NCBI RefSeq assembly: GCF_902859805.1
Contig: NZ_CADIKC010000004.1
Location: 540,901 to 604,900, forward strand
Reading direction: 5' to 3'
From: Paraburkholderia sediminicola
Lineage (GTDB): Bacteria > Pseudomonadota > Gammaproteobacteria > Burkholderiales > Burkholderiaceae
DNA: 64,000 bases
Within the stretch, counting starts at the first letter, position 1. Every line of letters begins with the position of its first letter. The notes below the pieces were generated by a model, which was given only the letters and a program-made list of their open reading frames with translations, was not told where the DNA came from and searched no databases. A program made the position numbers and the translations under genes. Positions 18,268 to 26,246 of the stretch are shown here, one piece after another.

Positions 18268-19749
18268 TTACTGCGACTCTTCCGCCCACACGGCGTTTTC
18301 ACGCGCCATCAGCGCCGTCGACGCAGCCGGCCCAAACGTGCCAGCCGTATAACCACGCGGCTTGTCGCCCGACTTGGCCCAGCCGTCCAGAATCGGCTCG
18401 GCCCACGCCCATGCGGCTTCCAGTTCGTCGCGGCGCATGAAGTGCGTGAGGCGTCCGCGAATCACGTCGATCAACAAACGCTCGTACGCTTCCGCGCGAC
18501 GCTCGGTGAAGGCCTGCTGCAAGTCGAGGTTCAGATTCACCGGCAGCATATGCATGCCGCTGCCCGGTTCCTTCGCAAGCATCTGCAACTGGATCGACTC
18601 TTCCGGCTGCAACTGGATCACGAGACGGTTGCCGTAATTGCGCCCGCCGCTCGGAATGATCGAGAACGGCAGTTCGGAAAACTCGATAACGATTTCCGAT
18701 ACCTTCTTCTGCAGACGCTTGCCGGTGCGCAGGTAAAACGGCACGTTGGCCCAGCGCCAGTTGTTGATATGCGCGCGCAACGCGACGAAAGTCTCGGCGC
18801 GGCTGTTTGCCGGCACGTTGTCTTCCTCGAGGTAGCCCTTCACCGGCTCGCCGTTTACCGCGCCGGCCGTGTATTGGCCGCGCACGGTATCGCGCGCGAT
18901 ATCCTCGGGCGTCATGGGACGCAGCGAGCGCAGCACCTTGAGCTTCTCGTCGCGTACCGCATCCGGATCGAGCGATACCGGCGGCTCCATGGCGACGATG
19001 CACAGCAGCTGCAGCAAGTGGTTCTGCACCATGTCGCGCAGCGCGCCGGTTTTATCGTAAAAGCCCGCGCGGCTGCCTACCCCGACCTCTTCGGCCACGG
19101 TGATCTGCACGCGCTTGATATACGGCGCCTGCCACAGCGGGCCGAAAATCGCGTTGCCAAAGCGCAGCACCATCAGGTTCTGCACGGTTTCCTTGCCGAG
19201 GTAATGGTCGATCCGATAGATCTGCGCTTCGCTGAAATGCTTGCCGACCGCCGTGTTGATCTCCTGCGCGGATGCCAGATCGTGGCCCAGCGGTTTCTCG
19301 AGCACCACCCGCGAATTCTCGTCGACCAATCCCGCAGCCGAAAGGTTTTCGCAGATATTTGTGAACAGATCAGGTGAGGTCGCGAGATAGAACACGCGCC
19401 GCACGCCTTCGCGCGACACTTCCTTCAGACGCTGGTAGTCCTCGACCGAATCGACGTCCATGCGCACGTACTCGAACAGCGCCAGGAATTTGTCCCAGGC
19501 GGCGGCATCGAACGCCTTCTTTTCGATGAAGGGCTTCGCCTTCGTTTCCATGAATTCGCTGATGTACTCCTCACGCGACCACGGCTTGCGGCCAATCGTG
19601 AGAATGCGGGTATCCGGCGGCAAATTGCAGTGCAGATGCGCCATGTAAAGCGCGGGCAGCAGCTTGCGGAACGACAGATCGCCGGTGCCGCCGAAGATGA
19701 TCATGTCGAGCGGCAGGTCGGGGGTAGCTGAAGCGTGTTGGGTCGTCAT
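18268..19749 (-). CDS. zwf: Glucose-6-phosphate 1-dehydrogenase
   Basis: The product has 493 residues. The N-terminal NADP-binding motif is FGGTGDLSFRKLLPALY, and the active-site motif RIDHYLGKE lies near residue 180, with its Asp-His in the catalytic centre and Lys for substrate binding. It oxidises glucose-6-phosphate to 6-phosphogluconolactone, feeding the Entner-Doudoroff and oxidative pentose phosphate pathways. It stands alone here, without pgl or edd neighbours. It is convergent with tssL, and the two share a terminator. Confidence 0.97.
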   Translation of the reverse strand: MTTQHASATPDLPLDMIIFGGTGDLSFRKLLPALYMAHLHCNLPPDTRILTIGRKPWSREEYISEFMETKAKPFIEKKAFDAAAWDKFLALFEYVRMDVDSVEDYQRLKEVSREGVRRVFYLATSPDLFTNICENLSAAGLVDENSRVVLEKPLGHDLASAQEINTAVGKHFSEAQIYRIDHYLGKETVQNLMVLRFGNAIFGPLWQAPYIKRVQITVAEEVGVGSRAGFYDKTGALRDMVQNHLLQLLCIVAMEPPVSLDPDAVRDEKLKVLRSLRPMTPEDIARDTVRGQYTAGAVNGEPVKGYLEEDNVPANSRAETFVALRAHINNWRWANVPFYLRTGKRLQKKVSEIVIEFSELPFSIIPSGGRNYGNRLVIQLQPEESIQLQMLAKEPGSGMHMLPVNLNLDLQQAFTERRAEAYERLLIDVIRGRLTHFMRRDELEAAWAWAEPILDGWAKSGDKPRGYTAGTFGPAASTALMARENAVWAEESQ

Positions 19750-19797
19750 AGCGCGGTCGCAGCGTCGTGGTAGGCGTCAGGTCAACAGACAAAGGGC

Positions 19798-19827
19798 AAA
19801 AAAACGCCGGCGGACCGGCGCTTTTTT
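19798..19827. terminator. Rho-independent terminator between the pyrroline reductase-like gene and zwf
   Basis: CGCCGG (19805-19810) pairs with CCGGCG (19815-19820) around a 4-base loop, with A7 before and T6 after. In the leftward direction it ends the gene at 19953-20906 just before the zwf start. Confidence 0.88.
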
Positions 19828-19952
19828 CTGGCAAACGCCTATGGTGCAACGTTTTGAGATTGTTTGCACGGCAACATGTGCCGCAGGTTGGCGCAAGATG
19901 CCAATCAGGACCTCCGAACCGCAACGCACCGGGCGCGGCGAACAGTCCGCGA

Positions 19953-20906
19953 TCAGCCGCCGGACAAGGCTTCGCGCGCCACGCGGCAGGCCGCCAGATC
20001 CCACGCCGCGCAGCCGACACTTTTAAAAACAATCGGTTGTTTCGACGGCAACAATGCAGCGTTGCCCACCACGGTGGCAATTCCACCGACCCGCGCCCAA
20101 TCGACACCGGCCTGGATGAAATCGCCGGCTTCATGCCTGGCGCCGGCTTCGTCGTCGACGAACAGCGCGCTGCCTGCGATTGTGCGCGCACCGATCTCGA
20201 CCATGGCGGGCGTGAACGCGCCGACGCCGATCACGAGCCGGTTCGCGCGCGCGGCTTCGTCGTAGACGGCCTGCTTGCTGGTGGTCAGCGCGATCACCAC
20301 GTCGACCGAATCGGGAATGGCCGCGTTGGGGTCGGCCAGCGGTTGCAGTTGGCGTGCGCTGCCACCCTGCGCACCCTGTGCACCATGCGCGGCGCAAAAC
20401 GCTTCGGCTCGCGCTGGCGCACTGCCCTTCACCCACACGCGGGCGTCGGGAAACAGCTCACCGATCGCTTCCAGATGGTTCACCGCCTGCGTGCCGGTGC
20501 CAATCAGCAGGAATTCGCGCGGCTTTGCCGACGCGAAAGTGTGTACGCCGAGCATCGACATCGCCGCTGTGCGGCGCCCTGTCACTGTCGGGCCATCGAG
20601 GATGAAGAGCGTCTCGCCGGTATCGGCGTCGAAGGCCATCACCTGGCCGTGGATCGTCGGGATGCCGCGCGCGCGATTGCTCGCGCACACGTTGACCAGC
20701 TTGTGGATCGCGAGATCTGGCGCGGTCGCCGGCATCGATAGCATGATGCCGCCCTCGTTGAGCGGCACGACGAGCCGTTCGGGACTCACAATGCGTTGCT
20801 GCGCGTAGTCGATGCTCGCACGCCTCAATGCGTCGACGAGCGTCGCGTACGGGATCAGCTGCGCGGTGGCGGCGGCGTCGAAAATCTGCGTAGTCGGGCG
20901 GGTCAT
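19953..20906 (-). CDS. Ornithine cyclodeaminase / delta-1-pyrroline-2-carboxylate reductase family protein
   Basis: The product has 317 residues starting MTRPTTQIFDAAATAQLIPY. The fold family is the ornithine cyclodeaminase/mu-crystallin group, with TIHGQVMAFDADTGETLFILDG, a Rossmann motif LLIGTGTQAVNHLEA near residue 125 and a late GVGAFTPAMVEI. Members reduce cyclic imines such as pyrroline- or piperideine-2-carboxylate with NAD(P)H, or deaminate ornithine to proline. Reductase is the more likely role in Burkholderiales but the substrate is not proven by sequence. The longer open frame upstream of 20906 runs through promoter DNA and is not family-like. Confidence 0.85.
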   Translation of the reverse strand: MTRPTTQIFDAAATAQLIPYATLVDALRRASIDYAQQRIVSPERLVVPLNEGGIMLSMPATAPDLAIHKLVNVCASNRARGIPTIHGQVMAFDADTGETLFILDGPTVTGRRTAAMSMLGVHTFASAKPREFLLIGTGTQAVNHLEAIGELFPDARVWVKGSAPARAEAFCAAHGAQGAQGGSARQLQPLADPNAAIPDSVDVVIALTTSKQAVYDEAARANRLVIGVGAFTPAMVEIGARTIAGSALFVDDEAGARHEAGDFIQAGVDWARVGGIATVVGNAALLPSKQPIVFKSVGCAAWDLAACRVAREALSGG

Positions 20907-20980
20907 AAGCGGGGTTTTCCTGTTCAGACGAGTTGATGCGTTCGATTCAGCGCACCCGGTCGTGCGCGTTGCAGTGTGGG

Positions 20981-22084
20981 CTAGCGCGAGGCGTTCGCTC
21001 GCGGCGGACGCGACGACTGGATCACCATGAGCAGGTCGTCTGCTTCGATCGGGCACGGCTCGTCGTCGTAGAACGACAGCATGCGCCCTGCGCGGACCAG
21101 GCCGACCACCACGGCGCCCGGCAACGCATTGCTCCAGCGGCCGACTTCCTGCGCCGTCGCCGGACGCTCGATCAGATTGGCCCGGCCGCGCGCGGACAGC
21201 AGGTCGTTGACGAACGGCACGATGTAGTTGCTGTCCACCGCGTCGGCGAGCAGCAGGCCACCGATCCTGGTCGACGAAACGATGACGTCCGCGCCGGCCT
21301 GGCGCAACTGGCGCTGGTAGGTTTGCTCCTGGATCCGCACGACGATCTTGGTGTCCGGCGCGACGCTGCGCACGGTCAGCGTGAGCAGGATCGCAACGGC
21401 ATCGTCGCTGACAGCGATGATCACCGCTTTGGCAATGCGCACTTGTGCCTGCTGCAACAGATCCTCACGCGACGGATCGCCGAGCAGGCCCGCCACGCCC
21501 AACGCCGTGGCTGCTTCGAGCGCGTTCTGCTGCGAATCGATGACGACGATCGACTCCGCGGCGAAGCCGCTTTCCAACAGCTCGCGCACCGCGACCGAAC
21601 CGCTCAAGCCGTAGCCGCACACCACGACGTGATCGTGCAGTTGTTTTTGCAGGCGTTTCATGCGGAATTCCTCGATGACGCGTTGAATGACGAACTGATA
21701 AGCGGTGCCCAGAAACACGAACCAGATGACGATACGGATCGGCACGATAAAGAAGGCGTCGATGAGCCGCGCGCGGGCGGTGACCGGCACGATATCGCCA
21801 TAACCAACGGTGGCGACGGTGACCATCGTGAAGTACATCAGGTCGACGATGCCGATCACCTTGCGGTTGGCGTCGCGCAGACCGTCGCGGTCGAGATAGA
21901 GAACGGCGAAAGCGAGCACGCACAAGCCGAGCACGAGATAGATACGCTGCAGCAGCACGCGCTGCGGCGAGGCTGCGGGACGCGTGAACAGCGTGCGCGC
22001 GCGCGGCGCCTGCCAGGGCGTGCGGGCACGGCGCGGCAGACGGAAACGTGGCGGGCGTGACTGCGGGTGTGGCTGGTCAGACAC
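20981..22084 (-). CDS. Two-TM potassium channel with cytoplasmic RCK domain
   Basis: The product has 367 residues. A basic N-terminal tail of about 50 residues precedes TM1 (LVLGLCVLAFAVLYLDRDG). The pore loop carries the K+ selectivity filter in TVATVGYGDIVP, followed by TM2 (IVIWFVFLGTAYQFVI). The RCK/TrkA-N domain starts at HVVVCGYGLSG with a Rossmann glycine pattern, and a TrkA-C-like domain ends the protein. It forms ligand-gated tetrameric K+ channels of the MthK/Kch type. It is leftward and ends 74 bases before the pyrroline reductase-like gene start. Confidence 0.92.
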   Translation of the reverse strand: MSDQPHPQSRPPRFRLPRRARTPWQAPRARTLFTRPAASPQRVLLQRIYLVLGLCVLAFAVLYLDRDGLRDANRKVIGIVDLMYFTMVTVATVGYGDIVPVTARARLIDAFFIVPIRIVIWFVFLGTAYQFVIQRVIEEFRMKRLQKQLHDHVVVCGYGLSGSVAVRELLESGFAAESIVVIDSQQNALEAATALGVAGLLGDPSREDLLQQAQVRIAKAVIIAVSDDAVAILLTLTVRSVAPDTKIVVRIQEQTYQRQLRQAGADVIVSSTRIGGLLLADAVDSNYIVPFVNDLLSARGRANLIERPATAQEVGRWSNALPGAVVVGLVRAGRMLSFYDDEPCPIEADDLLMVIQSSRPPRANASR

Positions 22085-22202
22085 GCGGCTACTCCGGGAA
22101 TCGGGAACAAGCGATTCTACGACGCCCGGCGCACCGTGGGGCCTGATCGCGGGAACGCGGTTGCCTCTACATCTGTAGCGCAGTAATTAGCGTGATTCGC
22201 TG

Positions 22203-22224
22203 AAAAGCAGCGGCGCGCCGCCAC
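22203..22224 (-). terminator. Possible terminator after the small Cys-rich gene
   Basis: Read leftward, a compact GC palindrome (GCGGCGCGCCGC) is followed by TGCTTTTC. The loop is tight and the T-run is short, so this is a modest candidate. Confidence 0.45.
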
Positions 22225-22229
22225 TAAGG

Positions 22230-22487
22230 TTATTGCGAGGCGGCGTCGGCTTTAGCGTCGTCTTTCTTGCCGCCCTTGAACATCGCGCGGCACGGCGGAC
22301 TGAGTTCGTCGAGGTGCTGCTTCATGCAGGCGGTGATTTTTTCCCTGTTCGGAATGTCGGCGGCGCAAAAATGCATCGCGTCGCCGCGGCAGGCCCTGGA
22401 CTGGTCATCCTGGGTGGCCGCATGCGCTGCGGTGACGGCGCTGAACGCTACGAGGCCGGCGGCAAGCACGGCATAGGTTCGCTTCAT
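22230..22487 (-). CDS. Small secreted Cys-rich repeat protein
   Basis: The product has 85 residues from MKRTYAVLAAGLVAFS. A signal peptide ends near AAHA. The mature part holds a single Cys-rich repeat of the type found in PF00839 (CRGDAMHFC, then ACMKQHLDELSPPC), with four cysteines likely in two disulfides. The C-terminus is charged and Lys/Asp-rich. Function is unknown; small periplasmic proteins of this kind are common in Proteobacteria. The start at 22487 fits the signal peptide better than an in-frame start 11 codons upstream. Confidence 0.8.
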   Translation of the reverse strand: MKRTYAVLAAGLVAFSAVTAAHAATQDDQSRACRGDAMHFCAADIPNREKITACMKQHLDELSPPCRAMFKGGKKDDAKADAASQ

Positions 22488-22582
22488 GGCGGGCTCCGGT
22501 ATCGCAAAAGTCGGTGTCAAGCTCTTCAGCAGAAAACGGGCCCGATCATCGCGTTCGCCGTGCGGCTTGCCGGCGGCCGTGT

Positions 22583-23215
22583 CTAGCGCGCGATGCGAGT
22601 GAGCGTCATGCCACGCCCTGCATAGAAACGCGCCATCGTTGCGAACGGCAAATAGACATCCGCCTGGTGAGGCGCAATGCCCGACGGGTTATGAAACCAT
22701 ACGCCATCGCGATCGCGCCCATGCAGCAGGATCAGATGCCCGCCCTGGTGCTGATTCGGCCGCTCGGGATAACGGATCTCGGGGCTCACGGAAACGATCG
22801 CCAGCGTGTCGCCGTCGATGCGCACGGCAATCTCTTCGAGCGGCGCCTGCGGCAGCACCTCGACCTGAATACCGAATGCCTCGCCAAGCCAGTCGGCGAA
22901 CGGCCGGTAGATCAAACCATCGACGCCGCCGTCGTCGCGCAGCCGGTACACGCCGTGGCGCAACGCTTCATCCAGCAAGGCAGCGCGCGGCACGTGTTCG
23001 ATGCGCCAGTAGTCGAGCGCGGATTCGAGGCAGGTCAGACCGCACAGGCGTTTTGCCCAGAAACGGTAACGTTCCGGGTCGGCAAAACCGCTCTGCTGCC
23101 AGTGTGGATCGTCGCATGGGTCGCCCTCCTGTTCGACGATGTGGCGTACCCATTCGGGGCTGCCCCATTGCGTGTGGTACGGCACGTCGGTGTGGCGCAG
23201 TGTCGGTCGGTTCAT
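22583..23215 (-). CDS. C39-like papain-fold protein
   Basis: The product has about 210 residues. It resembles C39-type cysteine peptidase folds: a candidate catalytic Cys in KRLCGLTCLESAL near residue 60, His in GGHLILLHG near 160, and a following HNPSG that would supply the third catalytic residue. There is no signal peptide, so it probably acts in the cytoplasm. Target unknown. ATG at 23215 (MNRPTLRH) is chosen; a GTG at 23248 would add 11 residues, and neither has a clear ribosome site. It diverges from hipB, and the region between them holds the repeat array. Confidence 0.72.
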   Translation of the reverse strand: MNRPTLRHTDVPYHTQWGSPEWVRHIVEQEGDPCDDPHWQQSGFADPERYRFWAKRLCGLTCLESALDYWRIEHVPRAALLDEALRHGVYRLRDDGGVDGLIYRPFADWLGEAFGIQVEVLPQAPLEEIAVRIDGDTLAIVSVSPEIRYPERPNQHQGGHLILLHGRDRDGVWFHNPSGIAPHQADVYLPFATMARFYAGRGMTLTRIAR

Positions 23216-23291
23216 GAGTCGCGCGGAGTCGGCAGAGAATATTTTCACAGCATGCTACACGGCCGGCCCAGCTGGGATACACGCAGATAGA

Positions 23292-23422
23292 ATTTATTCG
23301 TCGTGCAGATATTTGCCGTTTATTCGCCAGACAGATATTTGCCGAATATGCGTCTCACGAATATTTGACAAATATCTGCAAGACGCATAAAGTGCGTTTA
23401 TTCGTCTCACGGATAATTTGCC
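23292..23422. repeat. Repeat array (probable HipB operators) upstream of hipBA
   Basis: Five related copies of a 26-27 base unit fill this interval. Direct copies lie at 23292-23317, 23318-23343, 23344-23369 and 23396-23422, and one inverted copy at about 23370-23395. The unit has a left core like TTTATTCGTC and a right core like CAGATATTTGCC. Copies three and four form a 43-base dyad centred on 23368: TATGCGTC (23347-23354) pairs with GACGCATA (23382-23389), and ATATTTG with CAAATAT at the centre. The last copy ends at the base before the hipB ATG. HipB-type antitoxins bind multiple operators to autoregulate, so this is the likely role. It could also control the divergent C39-like gene. Confidence 0.85.
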
Positions 23423-23677
23423 ATGATCCACCTTGTCGCCACGACGGACCAGATGGCCCAGCTGCTCGCTGCCGGTCGGCGCCAGGCCGGCCTCACGCAG
23501 ACCGACGCCGCCGCGCGCATCGGCGTCAGCCAGAGCCGCATCTCGGCACTGGAAACCGATGCCACCGCCCTCACCCTCGCACAATTGCTGGCGCTGTGCG
23601 GCGCCTACGGTCTGCAATTGCAGGTACGCGACAAAAACCAGCCGGCGCCTGAACCGGCGCCTTTGGTCGAGTGGTAA
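23423..23677 (+). CDS. hipB: HipB-type XRE antitoxin
   Basis: The product has 84 residues and is mostly one XRE helix-turn-helix (about 12-65) with GLTQTDAAARIGVSQSRISA, followed by LTLAQLLALCGAYGLQLQV, as in HipB. It would bind the repeats directly upstream and sequester the HipA kinase. Its initiation site is embedded in the last repeat copy, so DNA binding could block both transcription and early elongation. Its stop falls three bases before the hipA ATG. Confidence 0.9.
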   Translation: MIHLVATTDQMAQLLAAGRRQAGLTQTDAAARIGVSQSRISALETDATALTLAQLLALCGAYGLQLQVRDKNQPAPEPAPLVEW

Positions 23678-23679
23678 GC

Positions 23680-25020
23680 ATGGGCCGCCAAACGCATTCG
23701 CGGGCGCTTTCGGTGTGGGCCAACGGCGAGCGCGTCGGCGTCTGGCACCTGCCCACCCGCGGCCCCATGGAGTTCGCTTACGACCCTGCATGGGTCGCCT
23801 CGCCCGCGGGCCGGCCGCTTTCGCTCTCGCTGCCGTTCGCGCCGAGCAACGCGGCGAACAAAGGGCCACGGGTGCTCAACTATTTCGACAACCTGCTCCC
23901 CGACAGCGAGGCGATCAGAAAGCGCATCGCCCAGCGCTACCAGACCGATACGCTCGATGCCTTCGATCTGCTGCAAGCCATCGGCCGCGATTGCGTGGGC
24001 GCCGTCCAGTTGCTGGCCGAAGACGACGCGCCGGCCGGCGTCGAACGCATCGAGGGCACGCCGCTCTCAGACAGCGAGATCGAGACCATGCTGGCGCGCA
24101 CTGTCAGCACTCCCGCCCTTGGCGCGGCCGACGAAGCGGACGATTTCCGCATCTCGCTCGCCGGCGCACAGGAGAAAACCGCCCTGCTGTGGCACGACGG
24201 CAAGTGGCAGCGCCCGCATGGCGCCACGCCCACCACGCACATTTTCAAGCTCCCGCTCGGGTTGGTCGGCAACAAGCTCGCCGACCTCAGCACCTCGGTC
24301 GAAAACGAATGGCTGTGTCTGCGGATTCTGCGCGCCTATGGCCTGCCGGTAGCCAACGCCGAGATCATGACGTTCGGCAAGCAGCGGGTGCTGAGCGTCG
24401 AACGCTTCGACCGGCAACTGCATTCGAGCGGGCAATGGCTGCTGCGCCTGCCGCAGGAAGACTTCTGCCAGGTGTACGGCGTGCCGTCGCATCGCAAGTA
24501 CGAAAACGAAGGCGGTCCGGGCGTACTGGATCTCGCGCGGATTCTCCAGCAATCGGTGTCGGCGCAACAGGACATCGAGACGCTGCTGGCAAGCCAGATC
24601 CTGTTCTGGATGCTGGCGGCGCCGGACGGCCACGCGAAGAACTTCAGCATTCGCCTGTTGGCGGGTGGCCAGTACCGTCTCACGCCGCTTTACGACGTGA
24701 TGTCGATCTGGCCGGTGGAAGGCAGCGGCCCGAACCAGTGGTCATGGTTCAAGGCCAGGCTCGCCATGGGGATGTGGTCGCGCAGCAAACACGACGCCTT
24801 CCGCGACGTGCAGCGGCGCCACTTCAACACCATGGCGCTACGGTGTTCATACGGTGCGAACGCCGAGCCGTTGATCCAGAGGCTGATCGAGCAGACGCCG
24901 GAGGTCATCGCGCGGGTCTCGGCCGAATTGCCTGAGCGCTTTCCAGGCAAGGTCGCCGAGCGGATTTTCAAGGGTCTGAAAAACTCGGCGGCCAAGCTGG
25001 CCAACATGCCGCCGACATAA
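23680..25020 (+). CDS. hipA: HipA-type serine/threonine kinase toxin
   Basis: The product has 446 residues, full length. An N-terminal HipA_N domain (about 5-105) precedes the kinase core. The phosphate-binding loop SLAGAQEKTALL has Ser159 in the place of E. coli Ser150, which is autophosphorylated. THIFKLPLG, VENEWLCLRILRAYGL and VERFDR follow. The catalytic motif DGHAKNFSI has Asp316, matching E. coli Asp309. E. coli HipA phosphorylates GltX and causes growth arrest. All key residues are intact, so the toxin is probably active; the target here is not known. ATG at 23680 is chosen; a GTG at 23671 overlapping the hipB stop is possible. Confidence 0.95.
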   Translation: MGRQTHSRALSVWANGERVGVWHLPTRGPMEFAYDPAWVASPAGRPLSLSLPFAPSNAANKGPRVLNYFDNLLPDSEAIRKRIAQRYQTDTLDAFDLLQAIGRDCVGAVQLLAEDDAPAGVERIEGTPLSDSEIETMLARTVSTPALGAADEADDFRISLAGAQEKTALLWHDGKWQRPHGATPTTHIFKLPLGLVGNKLADLSTSVENEWLCLRILRAYGLPVANAEIMTFGKQRVLSVERFDRQLHSSGQWLLRLPQEDFCQVYGVPSHRKYENEGGPGVLDLARILQQSVSAQQDIETLLASQILFWMLAAPDGHAKNFSIRLLAGGQYRLTPLYDVMSIWPVEGSGPNQWSWFKARLAMGMWSRSKHDAFRDVQRRHFNTMALRCSYGANAEPLIQRLIEQTPEVIARVSAELPERFPGKVAERIFKGLKNSAAKLANMPPT

Positions 25021-25311
25021 CAGCAGATAGGGAAAAATCCAATCGGAATTACTTACAGATTCTTCCCGGTTTAATCGGTAAAATGCATTCGATGCAAAAG
25101 GCATAAACAGATCGCCGAATTTGTCTGCTCACACCTCGTACCGACAGGTTTGGCGGCGGTCATACCAAAACACAGGCCGTGAGACTTTTTACGGTACATT
25201 TGCTGTCCCCCGCGTTGCCGCGTCAATGCGCATCCAATGTGCATGGCCGCGCTGCGCGTGCCGTATCGCATGCCCCCAGCCACCCTTCAAGAAGGCAGAT
25301 CCTCACGCAGT

Positions 25312-26166
25312 ATGACCAACGAAACAAACTCACCTGACTCCATTGCCGTCGCCGAGCGCGTGCGCGAGTTGATGAGCCGGCATGGGATCGGCAAACGCCA
25401 GCAGACCACTGAGCTATGCCGCATCCTCGATCTGAGTTTTTCGCAGGGACACCGCAAGCTGCGCGGCAACAGCCCCTGGACCCTCTCGCAGATCAAGAAG
25501 GTTGCCGAGGTGTTCGGCGAACCTGCCGCCCAGCTATTCGGCGCACAGTCGCTCGATCCGGGCATGGTCGGCGCCATCGCCCAGGAGGCGCTGTTCTGCG
25601 TCGGCGCAATCGAGCTGGCCTGCACAGCATGGGTCGGCGCCGCGCTCGAACCGGGCAGCCGCCCTGAATTTGTCGCGTACTCGAAGCTCGGCCAATGGCG
25701 CGTGGCGCGCCACGACGGCACGCTCTACCAAAGCGCGTACGAAGTCCACAAGATCGAGATCTATCCGCGCCGCGCCGAAACCGACAAGCCGACCATCGCC
25801 GTGGTGGACGACGATCAGGCCTCCGCCGACAACCTGCGCGACTATCTCGAGCGCAGCGGTTTCGCAGCGGTGGCGATCTACGGTCTCGCGGCGTTCACCG
25901 AACAACTGCAAACGCAGATCTTCGACGGCGTTGTGATCGACTGGTTGTTCGGTTCGCAGACCTCGGCGGCAGCGATCCGCGCCGTGCGGGCGTCGGAAAA
26001 TCCGGACGCGCCGATTTTCGTCCTGACCGGCGAACTGCTGACCGGCAAGGCCAGCGAATCAGAGATAAGCCAGGTCATCCGCAATTACGACGTCGCGTGT
26101 TATGAAAAGCCCGCGCGTATGGCGATCCTGGTCGCCGATCTGTCCAAGCGCCTCAACCGGCCTTAA
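25312..26166 (+). CDS. BetR-type HTH and REC response regulator
   Basis: The product has 284 residues from MTNETNSPDS. The N-terminal part (about 12-75) is a HTH of the BetR type (PF08667): VRELMSRHGIGKRQQTTELC followed by a FSQGHRKLRGNSPWTL recognition segment. A middle linker to about residue 155 leads to a REC domain starting IAVVDDDQ. The phosphoacceptor is probably the Asp in GVVIDWLFG near residue 209, and the conserved Lys is in CYEKPAR. An N-terminal DNA-binding domain with C-terminal receiver is the reverse of the usual order. It converges with the hybrid kinase at 26247-28133, its likely partner. Confidence 0.85.
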   Translation: MTNETNSPDSIAVAERVRELMSRHGIGKRQQTTELCRILDLSFSQGHRKLRGNSPWTLSQIKKVAEVFGEPAAQLFGAQSLDPGMVGAIAQEALFCVGAIELACTAWVGAALEPGSRPEFVAYSKLGQWRVARHDGTLYQSAYEVHKIEIYPRRAETDKPTIAVVDDDQASADNLRDYLERSGFAAVAIYGLAAFTEQLQTQIFDGVVIDWLFGSQTSAAAIRAVRASENPDAPIFVLTGELLTGKASESEISQVIRNYDVACYEKPARMAILVADLSKRLNRP

Positions 26167-26246
26167 GGTTGCATGCGCCGGTAAGCGGCTGAAGGTGTGT
26201 GCTCAGGTTGAGCCCTCCTCCAACTGCGTTTCTTCAAGGCGTCACG

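Noticed and set aside
22583..23215. Bacteriocin-exporting ABC transporter peptidase (classical C39)
   Set aside because: There is no TM region or ATPase domain and no bacteriocin-like precursor nearby; only the papain-like fold is supported.
23292..23422. CRISPR-like array
   Set aside because: The repeats are contiguous with no unique spacers, one copy is inverted, and no cas genes are present. Operator array fits better.
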